The notes: generated by a model not told the origin, from the sequence alone. A stretch of DNA of 64,000 bases from Bemisia tabaci (GCF_918797505.1 NC_092802.1:12543480-12607479), one strand, 5' to 3'. Shown: positions 19,801-31,686, counted from the first letter of the stretch. Translations and numbers: made by a program.

Positions 19801-20420
19801 CAAACTCTGACAAGGAAAAAACTCTGTGAATTTCACAAATTTCAAGGGGTTTTTATTGAAATCGACCGTTTCTCTCCGACAGAAATCCCCGAGATACACA
19901 TTTGTAGTAGTCTTGGTCCATCGCTCGTAAACCAGAAGATTTCACCGGGGAAACGTTCGTCTCCCCTGAAGTTAACTGCGCAGTGACGGATATCGCTGAG
20001 CCATCATTAATATCACGCTTTGATGGGTATTAGTCTGTGTTTTGATTACAGCTATTCGAACACGGGAATTGTGACACCCCGTTCTGACGGGGATTTGTTC
20101 GGACTCCGATCACGTGGCTTCAGATTTACGGACAGGGAGCTCGTGGGCGAGTGGGCTGCAGAAAGTCCAGGGTTATCAATTTTGAAGCAAAGGGAAAATG
20201 CTTTCCTCTAGGCACTAATGAAAGTTTCCATGATTTAAACAGAAATTTGGCAACGATGGAGAAGTCACCCCTGCGCGAGGATGCAGGTTGTCAAGGGAGG
20301 CGAAGGAGCGGGGAGTGCTACGTCCCACTCAAAGCTGGAGGAAAAGCTCGCGCCTCGTGGGAAAGTGTGCAAAAAACAGTTGCCAAACTTCGCGACAGAA
20401 TTCATACTTTGTAAGAGACC

Positions 20421-20600
20421 CACTGGAAAAAAAAACACTTTGGATCTAGAGTCCAGACTCTTGAAAACATCGACAAGATAAAATACTCTTGATTCAATCA
20501 GATTTAAGCTTAAATCAAGAACCAAGCCTCGTAATTTGAGCGGATTTCCTTTTGATTTAAGTTTAAGTCTCATTGAATCAAAAGTCCTTTTTCTTGTTTT
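20421..20600. mobile_element. CACTGG-family MITE, 3'-truncated
   Basis: Complete left arm (CACTGG, GGATCTAGAGTCCAGACTC) and centre. The right arm stops at about 20600 within CTTTTTCTTG and lacks the GAGTCTGGACTC block. Confidence 0.85.
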
Positions 20601-20772
20601 CGAATTTTCGGTCTTTTCAAATTTTCAACAAAATAAAATTAGTCAGTTACGACCCTTTTACTGATAACTATCAATTTAAACCATCGAAACATAATTCTAT
20701 ATCCATGTCACATGCCCTCATTCATTATTACCACGAATAAAAGCAACGGAGGTGACAAGGATTTTCGCGAGA

Positions 20773-21003
20773 CACTGGAAAAAAACACATTGGATCTAGA
20801 GTCCATACTCTTGAAAACATCGACAAGATAAAATACTCTTGATTCAATCAGATTTAAGCTTAAATCAAGAACCAAGCCTCGTAATTTTAGCGGATTTCCT
20901 TTTGATTTATAAGCTTAAATCTAATTGAATCAAGAGTCATTTTTCCTTGTCAATGTTTTCAAGAGTCTGGACTCTAGATCTAATGTGTTTTTTTTCCCCA
21001 GTG
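20773..21003. mobile_element. CACTGG-family MITE, complete copy
   Basis: CACTGG...CCAGTG with both GGATCTAGAGTCCA and TGGACTCTAGATC blocks. It is followed directly by the inverted form of the 7073-7125 spacer. Confidence 0.9.
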
Positions 21004-21100
21004 TTTAGAGATCTGGGGGAACGGGTACTTAGTGATAGATTTTTTTCTTATCGATATTTTCGAGAGTCTGGACTCTAGATCCAATGTGTTTTTTCCAGTG
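21004..21100. mobile_element. Spacer plus half CACTGG MITE
   Basis: 21004-21045 reads TTTAGAGATCTGGGGGAACG, the reverse complement of the spacer at 7073-7125. 21046-21100 is a right-arm-only MITE ending GGACTCTAGATCCAATGTG and CCAGTG. Another short right-end scrap (CCAATGTG...CCAGTG) lies at about 21491-21513. Confidence 0.82.
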
Positions 21101-21582
21101 TACCCTCAAGGGCTATGTTAGCAACACAGCCGAAGATAGTATGAAACCCGGCCTTTCTTTTTAAACTTTCTTGCAAATGAAAGCGAGCTCAGATCGGAGG
21201 ATTGCGAGTTCACGCCTCGCACTATCACGCCTTCAATTTTGCAGACGCAACACGGATATCCATCAAGCACGAATAGTTGTATCTCTGCGCCGTCGTCAAC
21301 GCGTGTTCTTTTCTCTGCTCTATTTTCATATCGTGTTGGCTCCGTTTGTCTCATTAGTAGAGAATCTTGATAAGTTTGACCCTTAGAGCTCACAAATTGA
21401 GGGAGATATGAGTTCTGAAGTTCCGGGACAATATGTGTGTAGATTCAAGAAAAACGTGGTTTAAGTTTTTGAAAAAAGTTAAGGAAATTTTTCCAATGTG
21501 TTTTTTTTTCCAGTGGACCTGAAATCGTAGTTTCCTACACGAAAGGATGTAATCTCATCCCAACGGAGAAAAACTTTCGCTT

Positions 21583-21837
21583 GGACCGCGTTGAACAGAA
21601 ATAAGTCGAGCCACATCAGCTATTGCCAAATTTAATCAGGCAATTTCATTTTGTGCGAAAGAACGTTTGTGCAGATTCCTTTGAAAATTTTACGGGATTT
21701 GCTGCGTACAATGGAAAAAATTGACTGTCTGCACATAGATCCGCACGACTGATTTCATGCAAAAAATTAAATAGCTCGAGTAAATTTGACAATAGCTGAC
21801 GTGGCTTGGGTCCTTATTTCTGCTTAGCGTGTAGTCC
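21583..21837. mobile_element. GGACCG-family MITE
   Basis: GGACCGCGTTGAACAGAAAT and CACATCAGCTATTGCCAAAT at the left; TTGACAATAGCTGACGTGGC and TCTGCTTAGCG...AGTCC at the right. No clear TSD. Confidence 0.83.
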
Positions 21838-22488
21838 AGAAGTCGATTAAATTTTTACCAGAAAACCACAAGGCTTTTCTACTTAAAAATTCACTTATTT
21901 TTAATGTGATCACTCGCAAAAATTAATCTTTTGAGAATTTTGGACAAGGATTGCACACCCATAACTTAACAGAAGAAAATCAATTTCTAAATTGACATTT
22001 TTTGTGAAGTAACTTTACAATCCTGAGATGAAGTAGAGTACCTCCGTCTAAAAAATTATGAAATAAAGAACCATAGTCCCCGAAAAATTTCATTTTTAGA
22101 AAGGGGAACGTCACAGAATTTCGTGGAGAGTCAATACCGATTGGAGTGTTAGTTCCTGGACGTAGTTTCCTTCGTGCGGCGGCATGCACGTCGAAATCTT
22201 CACTCCCTCGACGCGTGGGTGAAGGTGCAGTTGGCAACATTGGACTAAAAGTGCAAAATGCAACGCAGTTTCTTGACTTGGGAGCTCCCAGTTCCTAAGT
22301 TGGGCGACTATTTTTAAGTCTCACGACTCGTGTCAACTCCCCCACCCCCACCCCACCCTTGGAGTCCCTTTGTGACGTCATGCCCTCTAACTCCCTTTCC
22401 ACGACCTCCGCAGGTCAAATTTTCCCCTCCGAATAACTGTCGACAATCATTCAATATCTTCCTTGCGCTTTTGAGGTACGAATAATTA
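21838..22488. other. Unassigned sequence
   Basis: No supported gene. One exact TGACGTCA at 22373-22380 lies in a C-rich stretch (CCCCCACCCCCACCCCACCC, about 22340-22359). Confidence 0.4.
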
Positions 22489-22630
22489 TTGGACTATATT
22501 TTGCAAAATGATCTACAATTTCTGGTTCGGTTTGGAAAGGACATATGTAGCATTATTTTCCCTATGCACAAACGTGTCTTCATGCATGAGCTAGAAATTG
22601 TAGTTCCTAATAGCAAAATGAAGTCCAATT
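22489..22630. mobile_element. GGACTGCATTTTGC-type hairpin MITE
   Basis: GGACTATATTTTGCAAAATG at the left and TAGCAAAATGAAGTCC at the right. CTACAATTTCTGG pairs with CTAGAAATTGTAG, with CCCTATGCA near the loop. The same layout is seen at 34687, 37050 and 39356. Confidence 0.8.
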
Positions 22631-22704
22631 TTAATGGCAATGAATCAATGTTTCCAAAATTCGACCGAAACCACTCGCAGGAAAACGTACCCCACAATGA
22701 GAAA

Positions 22705-22830
22705 ACCCGTAGGAAATTTTACCAGAAATATGGTCAAATCCCGAAACCATACCATTCTATCATGAGTCTACTTGATTTTTGACATATTGCTACTGTAGGG
22801 TAAAGATGGCCAGACATCTGTTGGAATTTA
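22705..22830. mobile_element. One-arm relative of the 11947 MITE
   Basis: GGAAATTTTACCAGAAATAT ... ATTCTATCATGAGTC ... TGATTTTTGACATATTG ... GGTAAAGATGGCCAGACAT follows the same order as the left arm at 11960-12050. The second arm is missing. Confidence 0.6.
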
Positions 22831-24842
22831 ACATACTCTTAGTGAATATAATGAGAGTTACGGTTTTGCTACCATAAAGTCTGATGGTAATTACCATACT
22901 CATGTCACTGTCGCACTCAAACCATACTTTTATTTCTCAGTGCAGTCAATCGAATTTTGAAATTGAGATTTTCCTATTAGAGCGTGAAAGAGTGCTCCAC
23001 ATCACCGCATTTCTGGGTGAAAAATGCATTGAAATGACATAAAAAACCGGAGCTATGACTAGCTGAAGTTTTGAGGCATTCAAAAACGTAGTTTTAATAA
23101 ATACCTTTGCATAGCTCTACTCTTCGTGCTTGAGTGAAAAAATGAAGCAATTACCTTACTTTTGGTGGATTTGCTTAGAGTTACAAAATTTTCTACCATA
23201 GTTTGTTCGTGATTACCACACTCATATCACTGTGCCTCAAATCATACTTTTATTCAGTGTATGACACTGATAAGCAAAATAATACAGTGAAATCCTCTTC
23301 TCCGTTATTTCGAACGTATAGCTTGCGCCTCGTAAGTAAAAGAATTAATTTAATGGTGATAAGAACGAAAGATCAACTTTCCCGCGTTTGAAAACTATCA
23401 TCGTATGAATCGCACCCTTATAGTGGCCCCACCGTTGCGTAGCTGGGGCCTCGTGATAGTTTTGCATGGTGGAACTTTCCTTTACCGACCGAACGGAGGG
23501 GTATTTTTGTTAATCGTCCACTTTCGAATTCAAGTGTTTTCACTGACTCGTGAACTGAGAGGCAGTCTGCTTTGCGACAGGCTCCTCCAATAAGGAAATA
23601 CTTTTGTTTGTAAAGTATTTCCTTTAGAATTTAAACGCCAGAGAAAAAAGAGAAAAATACTCAAGTTTGCTTCCATTCGAACAGCTAAAATTAAAACAAA
23701 AGACAAGAAGATCTTTCGAAATTTTACAAAAATTAAATAAATACATGTTTTCCTAAATTGTAAATTAGGAGAGATTTGAAAATGATAATTAAATCTTTTC
23801 AGGTTTTCTCTTTAGGGAACTCAAATTAAATTATCCGGCCACGAAGTAAAATAATTTCGAACCAGTTAAAACTAGTCTTGCAGTTACACCAGGGCACAAC
23901 AGTAAAATTGGATTTATGTGTGCCAAAAGAACCTATGCTATGGGAAAATGTATGAAATATACAAGACGTATGTGCGTACAAATTGCGTGCACAGGGTATA
24001 GTTATGCTTTTTATATTATTAATTTTCACACAGTTATTTCAGCATAAGTGCGTTCAATTGTGAATACCCTGGAGAGAGCTAATAACGTAAGTTTTATATT
24101 CCGAATGTTTTTACGAAAAATGGTGAACAAATTATATAATATTTACGCAGCATGGTTGATGGATGCGCAATTTCTTACGTTGAGAAAAAAATTGAAGTTA
24201 ACAGCTTGTTTACATAGAAAATAAATGTTCTGACGGCAAAATTTGAATATTGCAATGAATCGACAAAGGTATGCACTTGCGAAGGTCGATCGTCCATTCT
24301 CATTCGAGAGAATTCACGATGACTGCTGCGATGTAAGTTGAGCATTCAAAATGGAAAGGTAAGAAGTTGGAGCTTCCAGATTTGTGTTGCAAGCAGTCGT
24401 TATCGGGGAGATAACCTTGTGCTCCGAAAAGATAGTTCTTTCTCCGGCGACCACTTGACGTGCTCAAAGACACATCTCAAATAAAAGGATTAAAAAAAAA
24501 AAAAAAATTACAGGAGGCACTCGAGACTAAATCAACTTACGATTGATCACTTTCATTTCAGCCGATCTGCGTGCAAAGCAGACGTTACGGGAGTCAAGAA
24601 AAAAGTTTATTTTTTTCAACATAATAGAAAGAGCGCAGGGGTCAAAATGGGGGATAGGGGTGTGAAAGAGAGAAAAACATAAGCAACTTTTAATCATAAA
24701 ACCTTTGAACAGGTATGTTCATGCAGGATTCGAAGATATATGCATAACGTTGTGAAATGATTCATGATGAACTAAGAAGAAGCTCAATCAGAGCTTTTCG
24801 ACATTCTTTTAAATAAACCAACTAGGAATCCGCTTTAGTCAG

Positions 24843-24844
<2 letters not shown>
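22831..24844. other. Unassigned sequence with an 85-bp direct repeat and a small hairpin
   Basis: About 22855-22942 and 23173-23262 share GAGTTAC, CTACCATA, ATTACCA.ACTCAT.TCACTGT and CATACTTTTATT in the same order, an old direct repeat. At about 23595-23626 AAGGAAATACTTT and AAAGTATTTCCTT form a hairpin with a short loop. No supported gene. Confidence 0.5.

Positions 24845-24882
<38 letters not shown>
24845..24882. repeat. Poly(T) tract
   Basis: An uninterrupted run of about 38 T. No flanking duplication identified. Confidence 0.85.
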
Positions 24883-24885
<3 letters not shown>

Positions 24886-25924
24886 AGATTGCTGGTTTAT
24901 TTTTAGATGGGTCAAGTTAACCCTCTGGCATCGTTTTACGAATTCGTATCAACGTGTTTTTAGGGTTTTAAAAATTGAATCTTTCTTCTGGGGATGATTT
25001 TTTTCATTAGGTTTTTTCGTAGTAAATTATTGCTAAGAATTTGAAATTTTGAAAAAAAAGAAAGAAAAATTGGTATTCTATGTTTTTTGTGAGAGCTACG
25101 AAATAGATTAGTATCTCCCAGAATCTGAGTTCCAAAATTAATTCAGGTCATAGAGGATTTTGATTTTATTGTCACCCATTACCTTTGAGGTCTTTGTAAC
25201 TTTTTCAACACTGTTCCAGTGCAAGTGCGATGCGTTGGTAGACAGGAGGTGGAAGGGGGAAGATTTGAGATCCTACGAATTACGATCCATCAACAGTTGT
25301 CTACGAAGGGAAACTAGTATGTATTTGCGCAGTAGATAATTGTTAATCTCAGTGAGCTGAGTTTTTAGTGAGTATATGACTTTTCATGGTAATTTTACTG
25401 TGACAAGGCAAATTACACCAGTTTTCCTACGCAGAACCTAGTTGGAGAGAGACTGAAGTATTCAGTTACAATAAATTAACACCGTGAAGCTGACGATTTC
25501 GTTGTCCTTTCAAAGGATTTTTCAACTAAAATCCATGGCATTATTCTCCTTTTGCAAGTAAAAATAACGCAAAAACCGATAGAATAGTTAATGGGCGATA
25601 ATTGTTGGATCAAGTGCGCACCGAAACTATTTGTTTCACGCATGTTCAAAATTTTCCCCGAGCTGAGTACAGTGAAAGGTATTTGCAGGGACAGACGTCA
25701 GTGTTGCGAAAGAGCACTCAGGCGATCAACCCTGAATCAGCTGGTAGAGCCGACAAAAACAATAAAAATAAAACCAGAAAGAGGGGGGGGGGGGGCAAAA
25801 TCGCATGGAAAATCGCTAACGAGAGAGTCCTTCGCGTACGGCTTGTGAACAATTGATTTCGTACCGTTCCGAACCATACGCCACATTAATACCCTCCTCC
25901 CCCGCTTGTCCACCTTGCGATACT
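24883..25924. other. Unassigned sequence
   Basis: No repeat family or gene recognised. A G run (GGGGGGGGGGGG) lies near 25784-25795. Confidence 0.4.
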
Positions 25925-26467
25925 CCCGCGCCAAAATGAAACCACGTATGAACATTCGAATGTTGCCAGATTTCTTCAGTACAAAAGTTATTTTGGAAAA
26001 AAATTGTGGATATTTTTCATTGAAATGTTCAGATACTTTAGATCAGGGTGTCTGGTACTTCTTAATTTTGAAAAATCCTGATATTTTCCTGATTTTTCCT
26101 GATATTTTATAAAAAATTCCTGATTTTTCATTTTGAAAATTCCTGATATTTTCCTGACTTTTCAACAAAGACGGCGCGACGACTCCTGGCACGGTAGGCA
26201 AAAAGCAGTAAGACTTCTCCGCTGAGGAGATTCGCGTAGGAAAAATTACTGATAAAACGTGCGATTTTTCCGATTTTCCTGATCGGCCAAAATTCCTTAT
26301 ATTTTCCAGTTTTTCCTGATGCTAGACACTGTAGATTAAATTTCGAACAAAATTTCCTGAAAAATTGGAAGAAAAACATTCTCAACGTTCCCGATAGATC
26401 CGTATTTTATCCAAAGAAATTTGGCAACGTCTGAAGACTCAAACAGCGTTTTTCCTTGAGACGGCAG
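25925..26467. mobile_element. CTGCCG-family MITE interrupted by a CAGGGTGTCT MITE
   Basis: The left arm ACCACGTATGAACATTCGAA and GTTGCCAGATTTC is followed, after the insertion at 26044-26331, by TAGATTAAATTTCGAACAAA and the right arm AAATTTGGCAACGTCTG...CGGCAG. The outer left terminus is eroded. Confidence 0.85.
26044..26331. mobile_element. CAGGGTGTCT-family MITE, nested, 5-bp TSD TAGAT
   Basis: Starts CAGGGTGTCTGG and ends GATGCTAGACACTG. TAGAT flanks it at 26039-26043 and 26332-26336. The intact CTGCCG MITE at 40203 has a single TAGAT at the homologous place, which confirms the duplication. Confidence 0.92.
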
Positions 26468-27285
26468 AACAGATTTACCACGTCTCACTGCTGCCTCTGA
26501 ATACCTTTTCGATATACTATCGAAGGTGTGGTTCAAGAATCCTGCAACCCCGCAAATACATCGGGACAAACCATCAGCTTAAATATCGTTACAACTTGGG
26601 AAAATCGAAGAATTGAAACCCAGAATTCGGTGGGCGCTAAATATTATGCAAGTGTTTCTTTCACTTAGGTATCACTATTGACTATATCCTAGTCACAACG
26701 ATTAAGAAGTGAAATATAAATTTGATATTCATTTTGGTACAGTTTGCGATGAATTTAGCGCAGAAAACAATTAAGAGACTGGAAAAATGCATTCCTCTGA
26801 TTGCGATTATCCGTATTCACCATTCGGTTTTCATCCAATTTCTCCAAGAAAACTGGCTGACATTATCTTTTGAAATTGTCAACAGAGGGCTAGGGTTAAT
26901 TTGAGTTTTACTTCCTGGATTAACCAAACTTTTGTGTTGAAATTGCTCTCTTTTTCGAGAGCGACAAATTTTCAGACTAGAAGTCCGTTAAGTGAGGGTA
27001 TTCAGGTTAATTTACGCAAAATTTGGGGAATACCTAACGCGCTTACCAGATTTTAAACCACCACTCTTCAATTACACCGCACGAGATTCAAAGAAGGAAA
27101 TTTGACAATTAAGGCGTCATCAGGCATCAGGTATTGTGACCTCGCTGGTTTGCTGGTTAATCACCGAACCGAGGTTGTTGGTCGACATTTCCCTCGAATG
27201 CGGGCGAAAATTTTCCATATCTTTCATGACATGAAACCGCTGAGGGCCAGCAACCCGATGATACTTCTACTTTGAAATTCTTCAA
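26468..27285. other. Unassigned sequence
   Basis: No supported gene or repeat family recognised. Confidence 0.4.
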
Positions 27286-27306
27286 TCACTAAAGCACGAC
27301 ATTATA
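27286..27306. repeat. 21-bp direct repeat flanking a MITE (left)
   Basis: TCACTAAAGCACGACATTAT plus A. It recurs at 27540-27560 with a single G/C difference, on the other side of the CACTGG MITE. Confidence 0.85.
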
Positions 27307-27307
27307 T

Positions 27308-27538
27308 ACTGGAAAAAAAAAACACATTGGATCTAGATTCCAGACTCTTAAAAACATCGACGAGAAAAAATACTCTTGATTCAATCAGATTTAAGCTTAA
27401 ATCAAGAACCAAGCCTCTTAATTTGAGCGGATTTCCTTTTGATTTAAGCTTAAATCTGATTGAATCAAGAGTCCTTTTTCCTGTCAATGTTTCCAAAAGT
27501 CTGGACTCTTGATCCAATGTGTTTTTTTTTTTCCAGTG
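27308..27538. mobile_element. CACTGG-family MITE, complete copy
   Basis: Starts (T)ACTGG, ends CCAGTG, with GGATCTAGATTCCAGACTC and GAGTCC / GGACTCTTGATCC blocks and an AAGCTTAAATC centre. It is bracketed by the 21-bp direct repeat rather than a short TSD. Confidence 0.9.
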
Positions 27539-27539
27539 C

Positions 27540-27560
27540 TCACTAAACCACGACATTATA
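27540..27560. repeat. 21-bp direct repeat flanking a MITE (right)
   Basis: TCACTAAACCACGACATTAT plus A, the partner of 27286-27306. Confidence 0.85.
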
Positions 27561-28083
27561 TTGAAAAACAAAGAAAACCTTTGAACGTAGGGTTTTAATA
27601 TTTGTTGGTTGGTTTTCCATTGCGTTACATGGAACAAATCTTTGGGTTGCATTGACCAAATCCCTATTCGTGCTCTGTCCAGAAGCTCAATGTAGTAAGA
27701 GTAGAGTTGTTAAATGAGCCTTTACCGGACCTAAGTTTTCCAGGAAGATGTCTGGAATGAGAGCAGGAGGGTTCACGGAAGCATCCATGGCAGCGAACAT
27801 GGCTTGCGGTTCAAAGTGCCGATAATTATGCGGTCCGCACTTGCAATTGTGTGCTCTTCATTAGGCGCTCCAAAGTTGTATCGAAAAGAGGAGAAATTGG
27901 AATGAGTATGGCAAGGAGAGCTCGTCCTGAATTAGAATGAAATAAAATTTCCATTGGACATAAATTCTGTAAAAGGACGTTAAGTTCTTGAATTGCTGAT
28001 TAAGGATTTGTATTTGGCTTTCAGTTTTTAACGAGAGAAATTATGTGACGATTCAAGTGCAAAAGCTCAAATAACTCAATCCT

Positions 28084-28334
28084 CACTGGCAAAAAAACAC
28101 ATTGGATCTAGAGTCCAGACTCTTGAAAACATCGACAAGAAAAAGTACTCTTGATTCAATCGGACTTTTCGCTTGAATTTACCTTAAATCAAGAACCAAG
28201 CCTCTAAATTTAAGCGGATTTCGTTTTGATTCAAGTAAAAATCTCAGAGATTCTCAGATTGAATCAAGAGTATTTTTTCTTGTCAATGTTTTCAAGAGTG
28301 TGGACTCTAGATCCGATGTGTTTTTTTTCCAGTG
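28084..28334. mobile_element. CACTGG-family MITE, complete copy
   Basis: CACTGGC...CCAGTG with the diagnostic GGATCTAGAGTCCAGACTC and GACTCTAGATCC blocks. The centre is longer than usual (duplicated AATCTCAGAGATTCTCAG). No clear TSD. Confidence 0.9.
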
Positions 28335-28719
28335 CTCCCTTTATTTTTCTGAACCCAGTCAAAGTTGCATGTGATGATAATGTTTAACTTGAAAGCCGCC
28401 CGCCGTTTCAGAGACTGAATTCAGCTATTGACATTTTGACGGCTCGTTGAGGTATAGCCAATGGTGAGACGATTAGTGTCTGCAAAGCGCCTTCAATTCG
28501 GTAAGTATGCAACGCGGACATCCGTGGAGCTCGAATAGTTGCATCCAGGCGTTATAATGAAATTCGTTCGTTATCCGTCGCGTGCGACATTCAATGAGGC
28601 TTCGATTGTTTCTCATACACCTTAACTTGATTCCAGTGATGTCTATTGTGCCGATGAAGTAAACCAGGACTGGTTTTTATCGCCAAATTGTCAATTTCCA
28701 TGATTTAAATGTATTACAG

Positions 28720-28928
28720 CGTTGCCGACCCTTGAAATCGCCAAAAAAATCAGGTAATAGAGCAAAATATGTAGAGTTTCCTTGAACTTATTTAAATTAG
28801 TTGTCTTTTATTTAAATATGAAGGCAAAAAGTCAATTTGGCCCCTAAAAAATCTTCAATGGCGCCTAAAAATCGGGCTTGATGCGCCATTTAGCTCCTAA
28901 AACTCAAAGGTGAGTTTCGAACACTGTT
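28720..28928. mobile_element. Partial copy of the CAGTGTTCGAAA hAT MITE
   Basis: CAATTTGGCCCCTAAAAAAT, GGGCTTGATGCG and GAGTTTCGAACACTG match the right part of the element at 35551-35856. The left end is unclear. Confidence 0.7.
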
Positions 28929-29027
28929 AACTAAACTTCGTGATGAACCTTGCCGCCCATTTAACTCAACGCTTCTCCGGGCTCATCTCTCAGTCTAGTT
29001 ACGCCCTTATGTCAGTCAAGCGACGAA

Positions 29028-29060
29028 TCGATATATCGGACAGCACGCCATGCCACTGGG
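29028..29060. mobile_element. Fragment of hAT MITE right end
   Basis: ATCGATATATCGGACAGCAC and GCCATGCCACTG match the right end of the element at 4522-4686. The rest is missing. Confidence 0.6.
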
Positions 29061-29394
29061 CGGAATGATTCCATGGCAGCGTGTTCTTTGGAGCTCGTTG
29101 CGGCTGTGGCGGTGAACTGCAGTGGGTCGGCGAGCGAGAGAGCACGAGTTGGCTGCACATGAGGAGACGTAGACGGACGCAGATTGCGCGATCATAAACT
29201 TGACTCGACGCGATAATGGCGCGGCGCATCCGTCGTCGCGTCGTTGGTCTCCGCCGCGAGCTGCACCCATGACCACGCCGACAACGAGACGTGCTCGCCG
29301 TCCGTCATGTTGCCGCTTTTTCGCACCGCCGCCTGATTCTTCAAATTGATAGACAAAACAGTCGAAAAGAAAATCGAGTGATCGTATTGGAGTA
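29061..29394. other. GC-rich stretch plus a one-arm MITE trace
   Basis: 29061-29320 is GC-rich and open in several minus-strand frames without recognisable protein motifs. 29331-29386 carries TTCAAATTGATAGACAAAAC, a left arm of the GCGGGCTGATT family. Confidence 0.4.
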
Positions 29395-29636
29395 CAGGGT
29401 TGCCACGGTCAGGGAAAACCTGAAATGTCGGGGAAAATGACGAAAATGTCCAGGAAAACACCTTCATTTGCTTCCTAGAATGGATTTGAGGTTTCGAACA
29501 ACAAATTTTGCCTGAAAACTTTTTTCAATCACGGCTTCTTGACCATCCGTCACATCTTCAATTGTCAGGGAATTTCGCCTAAATGTGTCAGGAAAATGTC
29601 AGGGAATTTTAATTTCAAAATTCTATGGCAACCCTG
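29395..29636. mobile_element. CAGGGTTGCC-family MITE
   Basis: CAGGGTTGCCACGGTCAGGG at the left; TCAGGGAATTTTAATTTC and TATGGCAACCCTG at the right. The flanks GGAGTA and TGAGTA suggest a decayed TSD. The sister copy at 42277 has a 9-bp TSD. Confidence 0.82.
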
Positions 29637-29744
29637 TGAGTACCTACCCATGTGAGAAGAGGAATACGGACAGGTCGAAAAATAGAGCTTAAAGGGCCAA
29701 AAGAGCAGCCAACCCTATAGCACATAAAGTGTCGATGCCAAATC

Positions 29745-30518
29745 CAGGGCTGGATTTACCTACTTGCCGCCCCCTTCTCATTCGTTTTGAAACTCCATAG
29801 AAACCATCAAGTGAACGTGCCAGCGGGGAAGGGGTGCATAAGACGCATTTACTCGTGTTGAACACATTTTTTGGAAAAGCCCTGTCAACACTACTAGCAA
29901 AAGCTCACGGAACTTTGCGCGAAAGTTAAGTTTCGTAAACCTATCTCTGTGTGGACAAGGCCTTCCATGTTTGGCGCAAAGCGTGAAGTATTCAGAAGGT
30001 CTTGTAGGCGCTATGCGTTTCACGCTGACCGCACTGTGTTTGGCGCAATGCGTGAAGTATTCATGCATTCTTGTAGGCGCTATCCGTTTCACGCTGACCG
30101 CAATGACCGCACTGTGTTCGGTGCAATGCGAGAAGTATTCGTGCAGTCTTGCAGGCGCTAATACACGTATGTGTTTCATGCCGATCGCCGAACCGAGGAC
30201 TTTTCCTTTTCATCTCAAGTCTTCGTTATCATTTCTCTCTAAGTCGCGCCGTTCCAGGCCAAATTGCGTGTTTGGTTTCTCTCTTAACTCGACTAACTGA
30301 AGGTGCTGTCTCTTGTATCACTAAGAGACGACAAAATTAGAAATTACTACACTCTCAGTAAATGAGAGATTTTGTCGCCTTTTCTCGTTCGTAATTTTTT
30401 TTTGTCTAAATCTGATTTTTTTTATACCTACACTTAAAAAAATTGCAAATGTTTGCCGCCCCTTATATTTGCCGCCATGGGCCGCGGCCCATGTGGCCAC
30501 CCCCTTAATCCGGCCCTG
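29745..30518. mobile_element. Non-autonomous hAT element, 774 bp, 8-bp TSD GCCAAATC
   Basis: The ends CAGGGCTGGATTTA and TTAATCCGGCCCTG are inverted. GCCAAATC is perfectly duplicated at 29737-29744 and 30519-30526. Subterminal TTGCCGCCCCC / GGCCACCCCCTTAATCC recur inside (TTTGCCGCCCC at about 30449). No transposase frame is left. It contains the tandem array at about 29966-30185. Confidence 0.93.
29966..30185. repeat. Three-unit tandem repeat (~75 bp) inside the hAT element
   Basis: Units start at about 29966, 30038 and 30115 with GTTTGGCGCAATGCGTGAAG, CTTGTAGGCGCTATGCGTTT and CACGCTGACCGCA. The third unit is diverged. Both strands stay open with a repeated peptide, a by-product of the repeat and not evidence of a gene. 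Confidence 0.85.
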
Positions 30519-30526
30519 GCCAAATC

Positions 30527-31686
30527 AAGATGCACAACCGCGTCATGTGTGCATACCATGATTTTTTCCACATTGGTTTCATCCATCATTACTGTGAGCC
30601 ACCAGTACAACTGTGTGTCTCTTCGGGTGATAAAACCACGGTTGACACTACCGCGGTGCATGACGTCATACGCCGGGGTTTTCGATTTGCGATATCTCCG
30701 TAAATTGTAAACGCGGAATCTATGCGTTTGGACAGAGCGTGTACATTGAAACGGCGTTGAATGACACGGTTGTGCATCACCAGCCGCACATGTTTTCTTG
30801 TCAAAATTCAAAAAGTAAAAATATTTTGAATGTGAAATTTTTGACTTCAAACAAACCTATTAGTCCACTTTTTCCTAGTGTCGTGCTAGCTACTACTAAT
30901 TAGAAATAAAATATGTAGGCTTACAATGATCTAGATTCAAAAGATGACAGATTCAAACGCCGGCGACTGTTCTTCCTGCGGTCTGGAAACGTAGAAAATG
31001 TCGTTGCGTAATATCCGTTGTTAATGACAAAAACGGATCCAGTTGAAAATTATTAGGACGGTTAAATACGAGAGCTCTTTGGGATCTGTGCGTGTGTGCG
31101 TGTCAGAAAACATGTCGCGGAACGCCATTCCTTGCGTCCTGACAACCCTGGAAACAGGACTCTCTCCACAGTGCCCCTTAAGTAATGAGAGATAACTATT
31201 TTAACTCGGGGGTTGTGAAGCTGCATACTCGCCGTTTTGAAGGCGATTTAAGCACACGCGCCGGAAAGTGAGTATTCTCGGTTTCGGGAGTGTACAAATG
31301 CGTACTTCTATCATTCGAAGAACGCTTAGAGAAGGAAATTTTAGCGTATCGCGATGCTCTTATGATTTTACACCCTTTCTTTGACAATATTTAAACATCA
31401 AATTTAAGATAAATAAATAAATATTAATGCTAAAACCGTTACATGCCCAGACGAATTCCCACTAAAATCAAAGGGAATTTCCGGTCCATATTTTTCAAGA
31501 GGGTTTTTGCTCTTTTAAACAGCATTTCGATAGCAGCATATTCAGCATAATAAAATTTCAATTGATTGATAAGAAGCTTTACAAGATTTACATACAAGAA
31601 TTACTAATTTCTGTCGATGAAATTTGGCTGAAATATACGATAAACCAAAACCACTCGTACATTTGACCAAATTTTGGCTCTCAGAA
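30527..31686. other. Unassigned sequence
   Basis: It contains one TGACGTCA (30661-30668). A minus-strand frame reaching into the hAT end (30434-30850) is a transposon-derived shadow. No supported gene. Confidence 0.45.

Noticed and set aside
29771..30300. Repeated-peptide frames on both strands as a repeat protein
   Set aside because: Three copies of a ~75-bp tandem unit (period a multiple of three) inside a hAT element keep both strands open. No start or context supports translation.
30434..30850. Minus-strand frame of 138 codons as a protein-coding gene
   Set aside because: Its C-terminal third is the inverted-repeat end of the hAT element (29745-30518), and the rest has no recognisable motif. 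It is better explained as a transposon shadow.
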